Shown here: positions 54,950-62,970 of the stretch, piece by piece | Layout: each line of letters begins with the position of its first letter | Numbering within the stretch: position 1 is the stretch's first letter | Assembly: GCA_963662985.1 (NCBI GenBank) | Contig: OY760067.1 | Coordinates: 1-64,000, forward strand | Direction: 5' to 3' | Source: G963662985 sp963662985 | GTDB taxonomy: Bacteria > Chloroflexota > Anaerolineae > Anaerolineales > UBA11579 | Length of the DNA stretch: 64,000 nt | Notes under the pieces: generated by a model | Seen by the model: only the letters and a program-made list of their open reading frames with translations | Database searches by the model: none | What the model was told of the DNA's origin: nothing | Translations under genes and position numbers: made by a program

Positions 54950-55968
54950 TTCACGTTAGCCTTTTTATCAATGATATTGAAAATGATGAAAACAAAAAGA
55001 TCATTAATATCATTCGATCTCTGAGAGACGAAACTCCACATACTTTAGCAATTGTTGATGTGAAAGACGATGCGGATCTTGAAAAAATATACGGTGATGA
55101 TGTGCCGATGTTAAAAGCTGGACCTTATTCATTAAAAGCTCCTTTTGATCGAGAGAATATATCTGTGATGATTAAGTCTGCAGATCAACGTGTGCAAGAA
55201 TTACCGGATGAGCATATTGTGAAAAAAAGAGCTCAGATTGCAACTCACCTTGAGTCAAGTGATAAGATTAGTTATTGGTTTAGCCGAAATTATATGTGGG
55301 TTATTTTAGGGGTTTTGTTCTTGTACATAACGTTGCCATTTGTAGCTCCTATTGCTTTAAAGTACGATAAACCCGGGATTGCTAAACCAATTTATTCGGC
55401 ATATCGTTTGGTGTGCCATGAATTGGCATTTCGTTCTTGGTTTTTGTTTGGTGATCAACCTGCTTATCCAAGAGAAGCTGCTCACTTCAAAGAGGATGAG
55501 TGGTTGACTTATGAAGAAGTAACTGGTTCTACTTCAGCGAATAGTGCTGGTGAGATTTGGGACGCAAGCCGATTCACAGGAGAGGAATTGAACGGTGAGA
55601 TTGGTTATAAAGTGGCATTATGTCAACGGTGTTTAGCAATCTATGGTACCTTATTTATATTTGGGTTGATATTTGTGGTAACCGGTCGGAAAATTCCTCA
55701 GTTGCCTTGGTATGTGTGGCTTTTAGTTGGTTTGGTTCCTATTGGTCTGGATGGTTTTTCTCAGTTGATTAGTCAAATGCTAAATTTACCTTGGTTTGAT
55801 TATCGAGAATCTACACCTGTTTTGCGAACACTCACAGGAAGTTTGTTTGGTTTGACAACTGGTTGGTTTGGTTTCCCTGCTATTCAAGAAACTGCGGATG
55901 AAGTCAAAGCGATGGTAAAAGCTAAGGTGGCGCGAATGAAGAATTATTACGATGAAATTGAGGCGTAG
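54946..55968 (+). CDS. DUF2085 membrane protein with cysteine-free glutaredoxin-like N-terminus
   Basis: Protein of 340 residues. Residues 1-85 resemble a glutaredoxin-like domain (beta start HVSLFIND, then VDVKDDADLEKIYGDDVPMLKAG), but it has no cysteine. After a linker there is a membrane helix (about 113-135) and the DUF2085 part: YRLVCHELAFRSWFLFG, VALCQRCLAIYGTLF and two or three further helices (RKIPQLPWYVWLLVGLVPIGLDGFSQL). The conserved cysteines of DUF2085 (CH and CxRC) are present. Function of the family is unknown. Translational coupling to ccdA suggests a thiol-redox or metal role at the membrane. Confidence 0.85.
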   Translation: MIHVSLFINDIENDENKKIINIIRSLRDETPHTLAIVDVKDDADLEKIYGDDVPMLKAGPYSLKAPFDRENISVMIKSADQRVQELPDEHIVKKRAQIATHLESSDKISYWFSRNYMWVILGVLFLYITLPFVAPIALKYDKPGIAKPIYSAYRLVCHELAFRSWFLFGDQPAYPREAAHFKEDEWLTYEEVTGSTSANSAGEIWDASRFTGEELNGEIGYKVALCQRCLAIYGTLFIFGLIFVVTGRKIPQLPWYVWLLVGLVPIGLDGFSQLISQMLNLPWFDYRESTPVLRTLTGSLFGLTTGWFGFPAIQETADEVKAMVKAKVARMKNYYDEIEA

Positions 55969-55973
55969 GTTGA

Positions 55974-56774
55974 ATGAGTTTTCAAGAGAATAATTCTGTT
56001 CGTTTTTTGACTTTTTCTTCTTTATCAAAATTCAATCTTCCTCATGCAGTATTCACACGAAATTATGGCGTGAGTAAAGGGCACTTGCGTTCTTTAAATT
56101 TAGGTGGGTCTGTGGGCGATAAAATTGAAAACGTGAAAGCTAATCGTGAGGCTTGTTTTCGAGCCATTGGAAGAGAGATCGATTCAGTTTTTGATAGTTG
56201 GTTGGTGCATGGCACTGATATTTTGGTAGCTGATCGACCAAGACCTGATCTTTTGTATACTCCTCCTAAAGCTGACATTATTATGACTAATAAGCGCGAT
56301 GTTACTCTTTTTATGCGTTTTGGTGATTGTACGCCAATGCTGTTTTTTGATCCTGTGCAAAATGCGATTGCTTTGGCACATGGTGGTTGGCGAGGAACGA
56401 TTGATGGTGTAGCGCGCAAAACTGTAGAAGGTATGCACAAGAATTTTGGTAGTGAAGCTAAGGATATTTTCGCTGTTATCGGACCTGCAATTTGTGTAGA
56501 TCACTATGAAGTAGGCGAGGATGTTTATTTGAAGGCAGAGAAAAAGCTTCTTGCTGAAAATATTGATGTTTCGTTAATACTTCCTTTTTATAATAATCGA
56601 TATTATATTGACCTAAAAATGGCTAATGCTTTGATTCTTCAAGAGAGTGGGGTGGAGAATATTGAAGTTTCTGATGAATGTACGGCTTGTAATTTGCAAG
56701 ATTGGTTCTCTCATCGAGCAGAAAAAGGAAAAACAGGCCGTTTTGGAGCACTTTTAGCATTGAAAGAAGGATAA
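55974..56774 (+). CDS. pgeF: Multicopper-type polyphenol oxidase / purine nucleoside phosphorylase (YfiH, PgeF, LACC1 family)
   Basis: Protein of 266 residues in the YfiH family: GVSKGHLRSLNLGGSVGDKIENV near the start, HGTDIL, MRFGDCTPMLFFDP, ALAHGGWRGTIDG with a catalytic/metal His, GPAICVDHYEVGEDV, and SDECTACNLQDWFSHRAEKGKTGRFGALL at the end. Family members act as purine nucleoside phosphorylases/adenosine deaminases or edit peptidoglycan precursors. It lies 5 bases after the DUF2085 gene and directly before yggT and yggU homologues, a grouping seen in many bacteria near division genes. Confidence 0.9.
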   Translation: MSFQENNSVRFLTFSSLSKFNLPHAVFTRNYGVSKGHLRSLNLGGSVGDKIENVKANREACFRAIGREIDSVFDSWLVHGTDILVADRPRPDLLYTPPKADIIMTNKRDVTLFMRFGDCTPMLFFDPVQNAIALAHGGWRGTIDGVARKTVEGMHKNFGSEAKDIFAVIGPAICVDHYEVGEDVYLKAEKKLLAENIDVSLILPFYNNRYYIDLKMANALILQESGVENIEVSDECTACNLQDWFSHRAEKGKTGRFGALLALKEG

Positions 56775-56778
56775 ATAA

Positions 56779-57036
56779 ATGTTGAGTTATATCTTAGGCT
56801 TACTTATTCAAATATTATCATTTATAATTTTGTTATATGTTATTCTGTCATTTTTTATGAGACCAGATCATGAGGTGATGATTTTTTTGGGTAAGATTGT
56901 GAACCCAATTTTGAATCCAATTCGTAGAATTGTACCTCCTTTGATGGGATTGGATTTTAGCCCTGTGATCTTGATGTTGATCGTAAGCGCTTTGGGAAAT
57001 GCATTAATTCGTATTTTATATCGACTTGGGCTATAA
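56779..57036 (+). CDS. YggT-family membrane protein
   Basis: Small protein of 85 residues with two hydrophobic helices (about 3-25 and 58-80) around the conserved loop NPILNPIRRIVPPLMGLDFSPVI, diagnostic of YggT. The family is linked to division-site and osmotic functions, but the mechanism is unknown. It is 4 bases after pgeF, with the YggU-type gene 40 bases downstream. Confidence 0.9.
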   Translation: MLSYILGLLIQILSFIILLYVILSFFMRPDHEVMIFLGKIVNPILNPIRRIVPPLMGLDFSPVILMLIVSALGNALIRILYRLGL

Positions 57037-57076
57037 TAGAAATTGGCAAATCAAATAGACTGAGGAGTTTACTATA

Positions 57077-57385
57077 ATGAGTGAATTTAATAAATTCTCT
57101 GATGGCATCCATGGTGCAGCTTTGGCGATTCGGATTACACCGCGTGCAAGCCAAAATGAAATTGTGAGTGTTTTGAATGATCGAACAATCAAAATTCGGT
57201 TGAAAACTTCTCCTAGTGAAGATGATATGAATTCATCTTTGATTAATTTCTTGGCAACTGTGATTGGTGTTCCACCTGCAAATTTCAATATTGTTGCTGG
57301 TGAGAATGGACGAGACAAGTTGGTGTCTATCGATCAAGTTGATATGGATTTTGTTCACCAAAAGATCTTAGAAAATTTAGCATAA
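57077..57385 (+). CDS. DUF167 (YggU-like) protein
   Basis: Protein of 102 residues with RITPRASQNEIVSV and a KIRLKTSPSEDDMNSSLINFLA stretch, plus the C-terminal GENGRDKLVSI, matching the DUF167/YggU fold. Members are cytoplasmic and often follow yggT, as here. Function unknown. GAGGAG lies upstream of the ATG. A terminator follows about 55 bases past the stop. Confidence 0.88.
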   Translation: MSEFNKFSDGIHGAALAIRITPRASQNEIVSVLNDRTIKIRLKTSPSEDDMNSSLINFLATVIGVPPANFNIVAGENGRDKLVSIDQVDMDFVHQKILENLA

Positions 57386-57439
57386 GGATTTGTTTTGCGA
57401 GAATTCTTGGATTAAATTTCTCATTTGTATTGATTATTT

Positions 57440-57474
57440 GAAGCTTTGATTGTTGAAAATCAAAGCTTTTTCTT
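57440..57474 (+). terminator. Terminator after the envelope/yggU operon
   Basis: AAGCTTTGATT - GTTGA - AAATCAAAGCTT stem followed by TTTTCTTT. It lies immediately before the promoter of the LacI regulator, insulating the two units. Confidence 0.85.
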
Positions 57475-57478
57475 TAAG

Positions 57479-57507
57479 TTGACATACTTTTTGCTATATG
57501 TTAATAT
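57479..57507 (+). promoter_or_regulatory. Strong promoter of the LacI regulator / treS unit
   Basis: TTGACA at 57479-57484 (perfect -35), a 17-base spacer, TAATAT at 57502-57507. This is the best-matching housekeeping promoter in the window. It overlaps the end of the preceding terminator region. Confidence 0.85.
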
Positions 57508-57510
57508 GTC

Positions 57511-57522
57511 GGAAACGGTTCC
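57511..57522 (+). promoter_or_regulatory. LacI-type operator, likely autoregulatory
   Basis: GGAAACGGTTCC, an imperfect palindrome with the central CG typical of LacI-family sites. It starts 3 bases after the -10, so a bound repressor would cover the transcription start. It lies 16 bases before the LacI gene start, making self-control and control of the following trehalose synthase likely. Confidence 0.7.
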
Positions 57523-57537
57523 AATGGAGATGCAATT

Positions 57538-58539
57538 TTGGCAGTTACAATTCGAGATGTTGCAAAAAAAGCTAATGTGGGAGTGGGGACAGTATCAAGA
57601 GTTTTAAATAATAGCTCGGCGGTGAGACCTGAAACCAGAGCAAAAGTCTTGGAAGTTATTGAAGAATTGAATTTTACACCAAATGTGGCAGCCCGACGGT
57701 TGTCTATGGGGGTGACGAAGTCTATTGCTGTGGTTTTGCCTTCTTTAATCTATGAATCTACTTTTGAGCGTATTAAAGGAATTCAGATTGCAGCAGACCA
57801 AACAGACTATGATTTGGTTTTGTATACTCCTAACACAATCGAAAAACGAGAGAAAATCTTGGAACAGATTGTGAACGGGGGACTCTCAGATGGTGTTATT
57901 TTAGTATCTTTTGTTCCAACGGATGAAGAATTAGCTTTTATTGAAAATTCAGCAACCCCAATCATTTTTGTAGAAGCAGCAATTCCTGATTATGCTTGTG
58001 TGCATGTGGACAACCAAAAGGGCGGGTATATGGCTGCTCAACATTTGATTGAATTAGGTCATCAAAACATTGGAATTATGACTTATCTATTAGGCGAAGA
58101 AGATGGTTTCTCTCCGATGCGTGCGCGTTATGATGGGTTTAAAGCGGCATTGAGAGATGCTGGACTTGCTTTTGATGATTCAAAACATCGGGTTTCTCCT
58201 CATATGCTGCATGATGCAGAACGAGTGGCTAAAGAATGGTTATCTTCGCATAGCCGTCCATCCGCCATCTTTGCTTCGAGCGACATTCAGGCTATTGGGG
58301 TGATCAAAGCGGCAAAGAACATGGGGATACGCGTGCCGGAAGACCTTTCTGTGATTGGATTTGATGACATTGAATCGGCACATTTGATGGATTTGACGAC
58401 AATCAAACAACCTCTTTATGAATCTGGGGTTCAGGCTTTTGAAATGCTGATGACTATGATCCAAGATCCTAGTCTAACACCTGTTTTTTCTGAGCTACCT
58501 TTAAGTTTATTCATTCGTAATACTACAAAACATATTTGA
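57538..58539 (+). CDS. LacI-family transcriptional regulator
   Basis: Repressor-type protein of 333 residues with an N-terminal LacI helix-turn-helix (TIRDVAKKANVGVGTVSRVLNN, with hinge helix VAARRLSMG) and a periplasmic-binding-protein-like ligand domain (SIAVVLPSL, HLIELGHQNIGIM, IFASSDIQAIGVIKAAKNMGIRVPEDLSVIGFDD). Start is a TTG at 57538, supported by GGAG 8 bases upstream; the nearby ATGs are out of frame. The gene directly precedes trehalose synthase with its stop codon near the synthase's start, so it probably senses a sugar related to that enzyme, such as trehalose or maltose. An operator overlaps its own promoter. Confidence 0.94.
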   Translation: MAVTIRDVAKKANVGVGTVSRVLNNSSAVRPETRAKVLEVIEELNFTPNVAARRLSMGVTKSIAVVLPSLIYESTFERIKGIQIAADQTDYDLVLYTPNTIEKREKILEQIVNGGLSDGVILVSFVPTDEELAFIENSATPIIFVEAAIPDYACVHVDNQKGGYMAAQHLIELGHQNIGIMTYLLGEEDGFSPMRARYDGFKAALRDAGLAFDDSKHRVSPHMLHDAERVAKEWLSSHSRPSAIFASSDIQAIGVIKAAKNMGIRVPEDLSVIGFDDIESAHLMDLTTIKQPLYESGVQAFEMLMTMIQDPSLTPVFSELPLSLFIRNTTKHI

Positions 58540-58553
58540 AGGTTATCTATTCT

Positions 58554-60140
58554 ATGAAAACACCAAAATGGTATCAAGAAGCAATTTTTTATGAACTTTA
58601 TGTGCGGGCGTTCCGAGACACTTCGGGGGATGGTAATGGTGACTTGCGCGGTGTGATTGAAAAATTGGATTATATCAATGAGTTAGGGGTTGATTGTATT
58701 TGGTTGCTGCCGATTTATCCTTCTCCTTTGAAAGATGATGGATATGATATCTCTGATTATTTTGGTATTCATCCAGATTTTGGTTCACTGGATGATTTGA
58801 AAGATTTGATTAGAGAAGTGCATGATCGGGATATGCGGATCATTTTGGACTTGGTGGTGAATCATGTTTCTGATGAACATAAATGGTTTCAGGAAGGCAG
58901 AAAAGACCCGAAAAGCCCTTATCATGATTATTTTGTGTGGTCTGATTCTAAGGATCGATATGCAGAGACTCGAATCATTTTTTTGGATACGGAAGAATCG
59001 AATTGGACTTGGGACGAAGTGGCTGAGAAGTATTATTGGCATCGATTTTTCGATAATCAGCCTGACTTGAACTATGATAATCCCGCGGTGGAAGAAGAAA
59101 TCATTAAGGTGATGGATTATTGGCTGTCGTTAGGGATTGATGGGTTCCGGGTGGATGCAGTGCCATATTTGATTGAACGAGAAGGGACAAACTGCGAGAA
59201 TTTGCCAGAGACACATGCGATTTTGAAACGAATGCGTCGATTTACGGATGAGCATTATCCTGATTGTGTGATGATGTGTGAGGCAAACCAATGGCCTGAG
59301 GATGTGCGGGAGTATTTTGGTGATGGTGATGAGTTTCATATGGGATTCAATTTTCCTTTGATGCCAAGAATCTATCAAGCTGTGGCTCAGAAAGATGCAA
59401 CACCGATTTATCAAATTATGAAGTCGCTGCCGGAAATTCCTGAAGATTGCCAATGGACCAACTTTTTGAGAAATCACGATGAGCTGACTTTGGAAATGGT
59501 GACAGAAGAAGTGCGACAGTTTATGTGGCGCTATTATGCGCCGAACCCAAGAATGAAGTCTAATTTGGGAATTCGAAGACGAATGGCTACTTTGATGGAT
59601 AATAGCGATGATAAGATCGCGTTGATTAATTCGATTATGTTCACCATGCCGGGGACACCGATTATGTATTATGGAGATGAAATCGGGATGGGAGACAATA
59701 TTTGGTTGCCTGATCGAAATGGGGTGCGAACGCCGATGCAATGGAGTGATGCGAAAAACGGTGGTTTTTCAGAGGCTGAGAAGACCTATTCTCCTATTAT
59801 CGACGATGATGTTTATGGGTATAAAAAGGTGAATGTGGACGCTGTGAAGGCGGATCGGCTTTCAATCTATTATCAATTGCGAGATATGATTTTGAAACGG
59901 AAATCGTCTAAGGTGCTGCAACGAGGGGAAGTGCGATGGTTGGAAAGTGATGATAAGGAACTTCTAAGTTTTGAGCGTGTGTTGGGTGATGAGAAGTTGA
60001 CGATTGTGCATAATTTGAGCGATCGACGAAAAGAAGTCTATTTTGATGGAATGATGATTGATATCTATTCTGGGGCAGAATATGAAAATGAATTACAACC
60101 TTATGAATTTGTGTGGTTGAAAGAGTATAAGGAGTATTGA
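58554..60140 (+). CDS. treS: Trehalose synthase (maltose alpha-D-glucosyltransferase)
   Basis: GH13 enzyme of 528 residues that interconverts maltose and trehalose. Motifs are WYQEAIFYELYVRAFRDTSGDGNGDLRG, GVDCIWLLPIYPSPLKDDGYDI, LVVNHVSDEHKWF, the nucleophile in GFRVDAVPYL, the acid/base region CEANQWPEDV, and FLRNHDELTLEMV with the transition-state Asp. These match TreS rather than a plain alpha-glucosidase. There is no fused maltokinase domain as in some actinobacteria. The ATG at 58554 follows GAAGG at 11 bases. It is downstream of the LacI regulator. Base composition is richer in G+C than in the central part of the window. Confidence 0.94.
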   Translation: MKTPKWYQEAIFYELYVRAFRDTSGDGNGDLRGVIEKLDYINELGVDCIWLLPIYPSPLKDDGYDISDYFGIHPDFGSLDDLKDLIREVHDRDMRIILDLVVNHVSDEHKWFQEGRKDPKSPYHDYFVWSDSKDRYAETRIIFLDTEESNWTWDEVAEKYYWHRFFDNQPDLNYDNPAVEEEIIKVMDYWLSLGIDGFRVDAVPYLIEREGTNCENLPETHAILKRMRRFTDEHYPDCVMMCEANQWPEDVREYFGDGDEFHMGFNFPLMPRIYQAVAQKDATPIYQIMKSLPEIPEDCQWTNFLRNHDELTLEMVTEEVRQFMWRYYAPNPRMKSNLGIRRRMATLMDNSDDKIALINSIMFTMPGTPIMYYGDEIGMGDNIWLPDRNGVRTPMQWSDAKNGGFSEAEKTYSPIIDDDVYGYKKVNVDAVKADRLSIYYQLRDMILKRKSSKVLQRGEVRWLESDDKELLSFERVLGDEKLTIVHNLSDRRKEVYFDGMMIDIYSGAEYENELQPYEFVWLKEYKEY

Positions 60141-60170
60141 TCCTTAAAATTTGATGCTAAAAGAAATCAG

Positions 60171-60207
60171 AGCGAGTATGACGAAAATTGTTTTACTCGC
60201 TTTTTTG
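60171..60207 (+). terminator. Terminator after treS
   Basis: AGCGAGTA ... TACTCGCT stem with TTTTTTG after it, about 30 bases past the treS stop codon. Confidence 0.8.
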
Positions 60208-60728
60208 TTTAAGCTTCAAAAAAAAGTAAAATATTTTGGGAGATGGAACAAAAAATGGCGTATATGGGGGTGTGGACAAATTATACTCCTGCAAGTATGG
60301 GATTATTTTGGTTTTTTGTGCGTTTTGAATGGTGCCAAAACGTGCCAGAAGGCGATTTTTGAGCTGCAGATCGTGCCCTGAAGTGGTTTTTGTAGTGTCA
60401 AACCGTGTCAGAAAGAGTGTTTTAGTTCTCCTTTCCGATTGATTGTGTAATGATTTTGATTTATTTGAAAAATGCGCATAGCCATAAATCAAGATTAGTA
60501 TTTTGAAATTTGTTTTCTTTGATGTGAAATAAACAAAAGGATAAAAAAAGAATCATAAATAAATTAAATAATTTCCACATGTAGAAAAAACATTCAAAAA
60601 TATTATGAAATGAGAAAGGATATAAATGTTAAAGTACAAAAATACTTGACCAGTAAATAGAACAAAAGAGCTATTTATGAGTTAGTATACAATAGTTTTG
60701 AAAATTTGTCAAAAAATGGAAATGGTTG
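60208..60728. other. Intergenic stretch with no gene
   Basis: About 520 bases between the treS terminator and the convergent RdhA-like gene. Apart from the three degenerate repeats at 60333-60423 and a small AT-rich hairpin at 60654-60678, I see no credible coding frame, RNA gene or terminator. Short open frames here have no ribosome site or family resemblance. Confidence 0.6.
60333..60423 (+). repeat. Three degenerate tandem units of about 31-32 bases
   Basis: Units begin CGTGCCAGAAGGCGATTTTT (60341), CGTGCCCTGAAGTGGTTTTT (60372) and CGTGTCAGAAAGAGTGTTTT (60404), each preceded by a GCCAAAA/GCAGAT/GTCAAAC-like lead-in. Spacing is 31 and 32 bases. They are imperfect and have no unique spacers, so not CRISPR. 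Confidence 0.55.
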
Positions 60729-62102
60729 TCAAGAATCAGGATAATTGAGCCATGCTGGGATGGAATGAGGGAGAGGTTTTCTTTGATAGAAAAAGTCATC
60801 CATAAGAAGTGCGAGGCGACGAAAGAGAGCAGAATGTTGGATGCCATAACGGATAAGATTGTGGGCGGGAGTATCGGGATGGGCAAAGGGGCAGACGGAC
60901 ATACAAAGACCACAATCCGTTCCGACAGTGTTCCAGTAATTAAAACAGGTGATAGGATCAATTTTCCATTGAAGCGCACCGTCAATTTCTATACGGTTTT
61001 GCAGAGAGATTGAGCGACTGGGACAGTTGGTGGCACATTTTTTGCAAATTCGGCAGAAATCTAGAATAGCGTGATTCGGTTGATACATATCTGTGATGAG
61101 GGGAATATCTGTGGTGACAACACCGAGACGTACGCGGGGTCCTTTTTTAGGAGTAATGAGAATGGAGTTACGTCCAATTTCTCCAAGACCGGCATCTCGA
61201 GCGATGAGGGGGGCAATGACTTGATAGTTTCCATCAACGTGGGCACGGGCTTGATAACCAAGATTACGTATAAAAGCAGCAAGTTGGGTAGCGATGCGAC
61301 CGGCTTCGACATATTGATGAGCGGATTCCATGGCTGAGGGGGCTTGTGGGGCAGTTTTGACAAGCGCATGGTCCATTTCTACGGTAAATGCAATGGCAAA
61401 TGAATGGTTTTTGTGAAGATCGATTGAATCTCCATAATTACCAACCCCACGGCCAATATGAGTGTAGGTGTGTTCGGGTTTGAGCTCAGTGATGCCAACC
61501 TCTAACGCGCCGTAATATTGGGCAAAACTTTTGACAATGACGGATGCTTCTTGAGGAGTGTAGTGGGCATAATGGTGAGTGTTGGTGCCTTGGGCAGCTA
61601 AACGGAGATGTTCTGTGAGAAAATAACTGGCATCTGTGGCAGCAAATGAGAGAGGATGATTAAAGAGAGATTTTGGGGAGGATAGACCAGGACGTGAGCG
61701 AGTGCGCTGATCGATGGATTCGTTCTCAGGATGGAGGGTGTAGTATTGCTGATATTGTGGTGTACCGGGTTCTAGACGGATACGGGCGAAAGGGATATCT
61801 CGTTCGTCTTTGCGTTGATTGGGAGATTGAATGATTTCATGATTTTTGTTGAGGATGGGGAGAAATGAAAGGAGAAGAATTAAAATAGCAAGAACTATGC
61901 TCGAAATGATGAGAACAATTAGAGGTTCTGGCAACACTATTGTGGTAAAAACACCAAAAATGAGGGTGAGAAAAGCGATGAGGAGAGCTTTTTTGGCGGC
62001 AACTATTTCTTTTTCTTTGAAAGAAAGCAGGGAAAAATAGAGGAAAGTACATGTAAAAATAAGATAAAATGTGCTATTAATGATCTTTAGTGCTGAAAAC
62101 AT
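60729..62102 (-). CDS. RdhA-like (reductive dehalogenase family) iron-sulfur protein with N-terminal membrane anchor
   Basis: Protein of 457 residues. Three hydrophobic helices in the first 90 residues (FYLIFTCTFLYFSLLSF, ALLIAFLTLIFGVFTTIVL, LIVLIISSIVLAILILLLSF) replace the Tat signal of classical RdhA. The rest follows the RdhA plan: cobalamin-domain blocks (YYGALEVGITEL, GIGRGVG-type GRGVGNYG, ARDAGLGEIGRNSILITPKKGPRVRLG) and two 4Fe-4S motifs FCRICKKCATNCPSRSI and CFNYWNTVGTDCGLCMSVCPF. The family reduces organohalides or acts as related cobamide reductases; epoxyqueuosine reductase (QueG) is a relative, but lacks the YWN-cysteine pattern. No rdhB or rdhC gene is adjacent. Coding strand is C-rich. 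No clear ribosome site. Confidence 0.82.
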   Translation of the reverse strand: MFSALKIINSTFYLIFTCTFLYFSLLSFKEKEIVAAKKALLIAFLTLIFGVFTTIVLPEPLIVLIISSIVLAILILLLSFLPILNKNHEIIQSPNQRKDERDIPFARIRLEPGTPQYQQYYTLHPENESIDQRTRSRPGLSSPKSLFNHPLSFAATDASYFLTEHLRLAAQGTNTHHYAHYTPQEASVIVKSFAQYYGALEVGITELKPEHTYTHIGRGVGNYGDSIDLHKNHSFAIAFTVEMDHALVKTAPQAPSAMESAHQYVEAGRIATQLAAFIRNLGYQARAHVDGNYQVIAPLIARDAGLGEIGRNSILITPKKGPRVRLGVVTTDIPLITDMYQPNHAILDFCRICKKCATNCPSRSISLQNRIEIDGALQWKIDPITCFNYWNTVGTDCGLCMSVCPFAHPDTPAHNLIRYGIQHSALFRRLALLMDDFFYQRKPLPHSIPAWLNYPDS

Positions 62103-62143
62103 GCTGATTTACCGATTTTATTAATGAAAAATTGTTTTTAACC

Positions 62144-62172
62144 TTGCTTTCATAGTTTAACACAGTTATAAT
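62144..62172 (+). promoter_or_regulatory. Promoter of deoC
   Basis: TTGCTT at 62144-62149, 17-base spacer, consensus TATAAT at 62167-62172, about 57-63 bases before deoC, divergent from the RdhA-like gene. Confidence 0.65.
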
Positions 62173-62228
62173 TTTTTTTGGTATTTTACCTACCAAACCT
62201 TGACTAAAAATTTTAAGAAAGGAGCATA

Positions 62229-62903
62229 GTGCCAATGGAAATTGCACGCATGATCGACCATACTCTTTTGAAGCCGACGGCGACAGAAGCACAAATTCAA
62301 ACGCTTTGTAAAGAAGCTATTGAACAAAATTTTGCGTCTGTATGCATTAATCCTTCCTATGTTTCTTTGTGTGCATCCTTGTTGAAAGATAAAACCCCTA
62401 AAGTTTGTACCGTGATCGGGTTTCCTCTCGGGGCAACCTCTACACAATCAAAGGTAGAAGAAACAAAGATTGCAATCGCTGACGGGGCCGAAGAAGTGGA
62501 TATGGTAATCCATATCGGTGCGTTGATCGAAGGTCGTTTGGATTATGTGCTCAAAGATATTAAAGCTGTTGTGGCTGCGGCACATGCCGAAAACGTTTTG
62601 GTGAAGGTTATTGTTGAAACAGTTTTGTTGAATGAAGATCAAAAGATCGCTGTTTCTAAAATTGTAAAAGAATCTGGTGCTGATTTTATAAAGACTTCTA
62701 CTGGCTTTGCTGGTGGCGGTGCAACGGTTGCGGACGTGGCATTAATGCGTCAATATGTTGGGCCCGAAATGGGCATTAAGGCAGCCGGTGGCGTACGAAA
62801 TTACGATGATGCAGTTGCGATGATTAAAGCGGGCGCAACTCGCATAGGCACTAGCTCAGGCGTTCAGATACTCTCTGGGCAGACGAGCCAAACTGATTAC
62901 TAA
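62229..62903 (+). CDS. deoC: Deoxyribose-phosphate aldolase
   Basis: Class I aldolase of 224 residues (222 if the ATG at 62235 is used) that splits 2-deoxyribose 5-phosphate into glyceraldehyde 3-phosphate and acetaldehyde in nucleoside catabolism. Motifs are IDHTLLKP, VCINPSYV, CTVIGFPLGA, AEEVDMVIHIGAL (Asp91), VKVIVET with Lys126, and the Schiff-base Lys155 in DFIKTSTGF, followed by GIKAAGGVRNYDDA. AAAGGAG lies 4 bases before the GTG or 10 before the ATG; both starts are possible. It has its own promoter and a strong terminator. Confidence 0.95.
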   Translation: MPMEIARMIDHTLLKPTATEAQIQTLCKEAIEQNFASVCINPSYVSLCASLLKDKTPKVCTVIGFPLGATSTQSKVEETKIAIADGAEEVDMVIHIGALIEGRLDYVLKDIKAVVAAAHAENVLVKVIVETVLLNEDQKIAVSKIVKESGADFIKTSTGFAGGGATVADVALMRQYVGPEMGIKAAGGVRNYDDAVAMIKAGATRIGTSSGVQILSGQTSQTDY

Positions 62904-62930
62904 AACCCGCTATGTGCGGGTTTTTTTTTA
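62904..62930 (+). terminator. Terminator after deoC
   Basis: ACCCGC - TATGT - GCGGGT stem with a run of nine T, directly after the stop codon. Confidence 0.93.
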
Positions 62931-62970
62931 CCCCTTATCAAAAAAGGATAAAGGAAAAAGGTTTTAAAAA

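Noticed and set aside
59130..59741. 203-residue open frame on the minus strand inside treS
   Set aside because: It is fully antisense to the conserved trehalose synthase, His/Ile/Ser-rich with no family resemblance, and has no ribosome site: a shadow frame.
60151..60381. 76-residue open frame after treS
   Set aside because: It runs through the terminator and the degenerate repeats and has no ribosome site or recognisable domain.
60333..60423. Possible CRISPR array
   Set aside because: Only three imperfect contiguous units, no distinct spacers and no cas genes in the window.
60654..60678. TAAATAG...CTATTTA hairpin before the RdhA-like stop codon, as a terminator
   Set aside because: The stem is seven A/T-rich pairs without a T tract on either strand, too weak to call.
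61061..61369. Overlapping frames within the RdhA-like gene
   Set aside because: They lie out of frame with the two iron-sulfur motifs and show no resemblance of their own.
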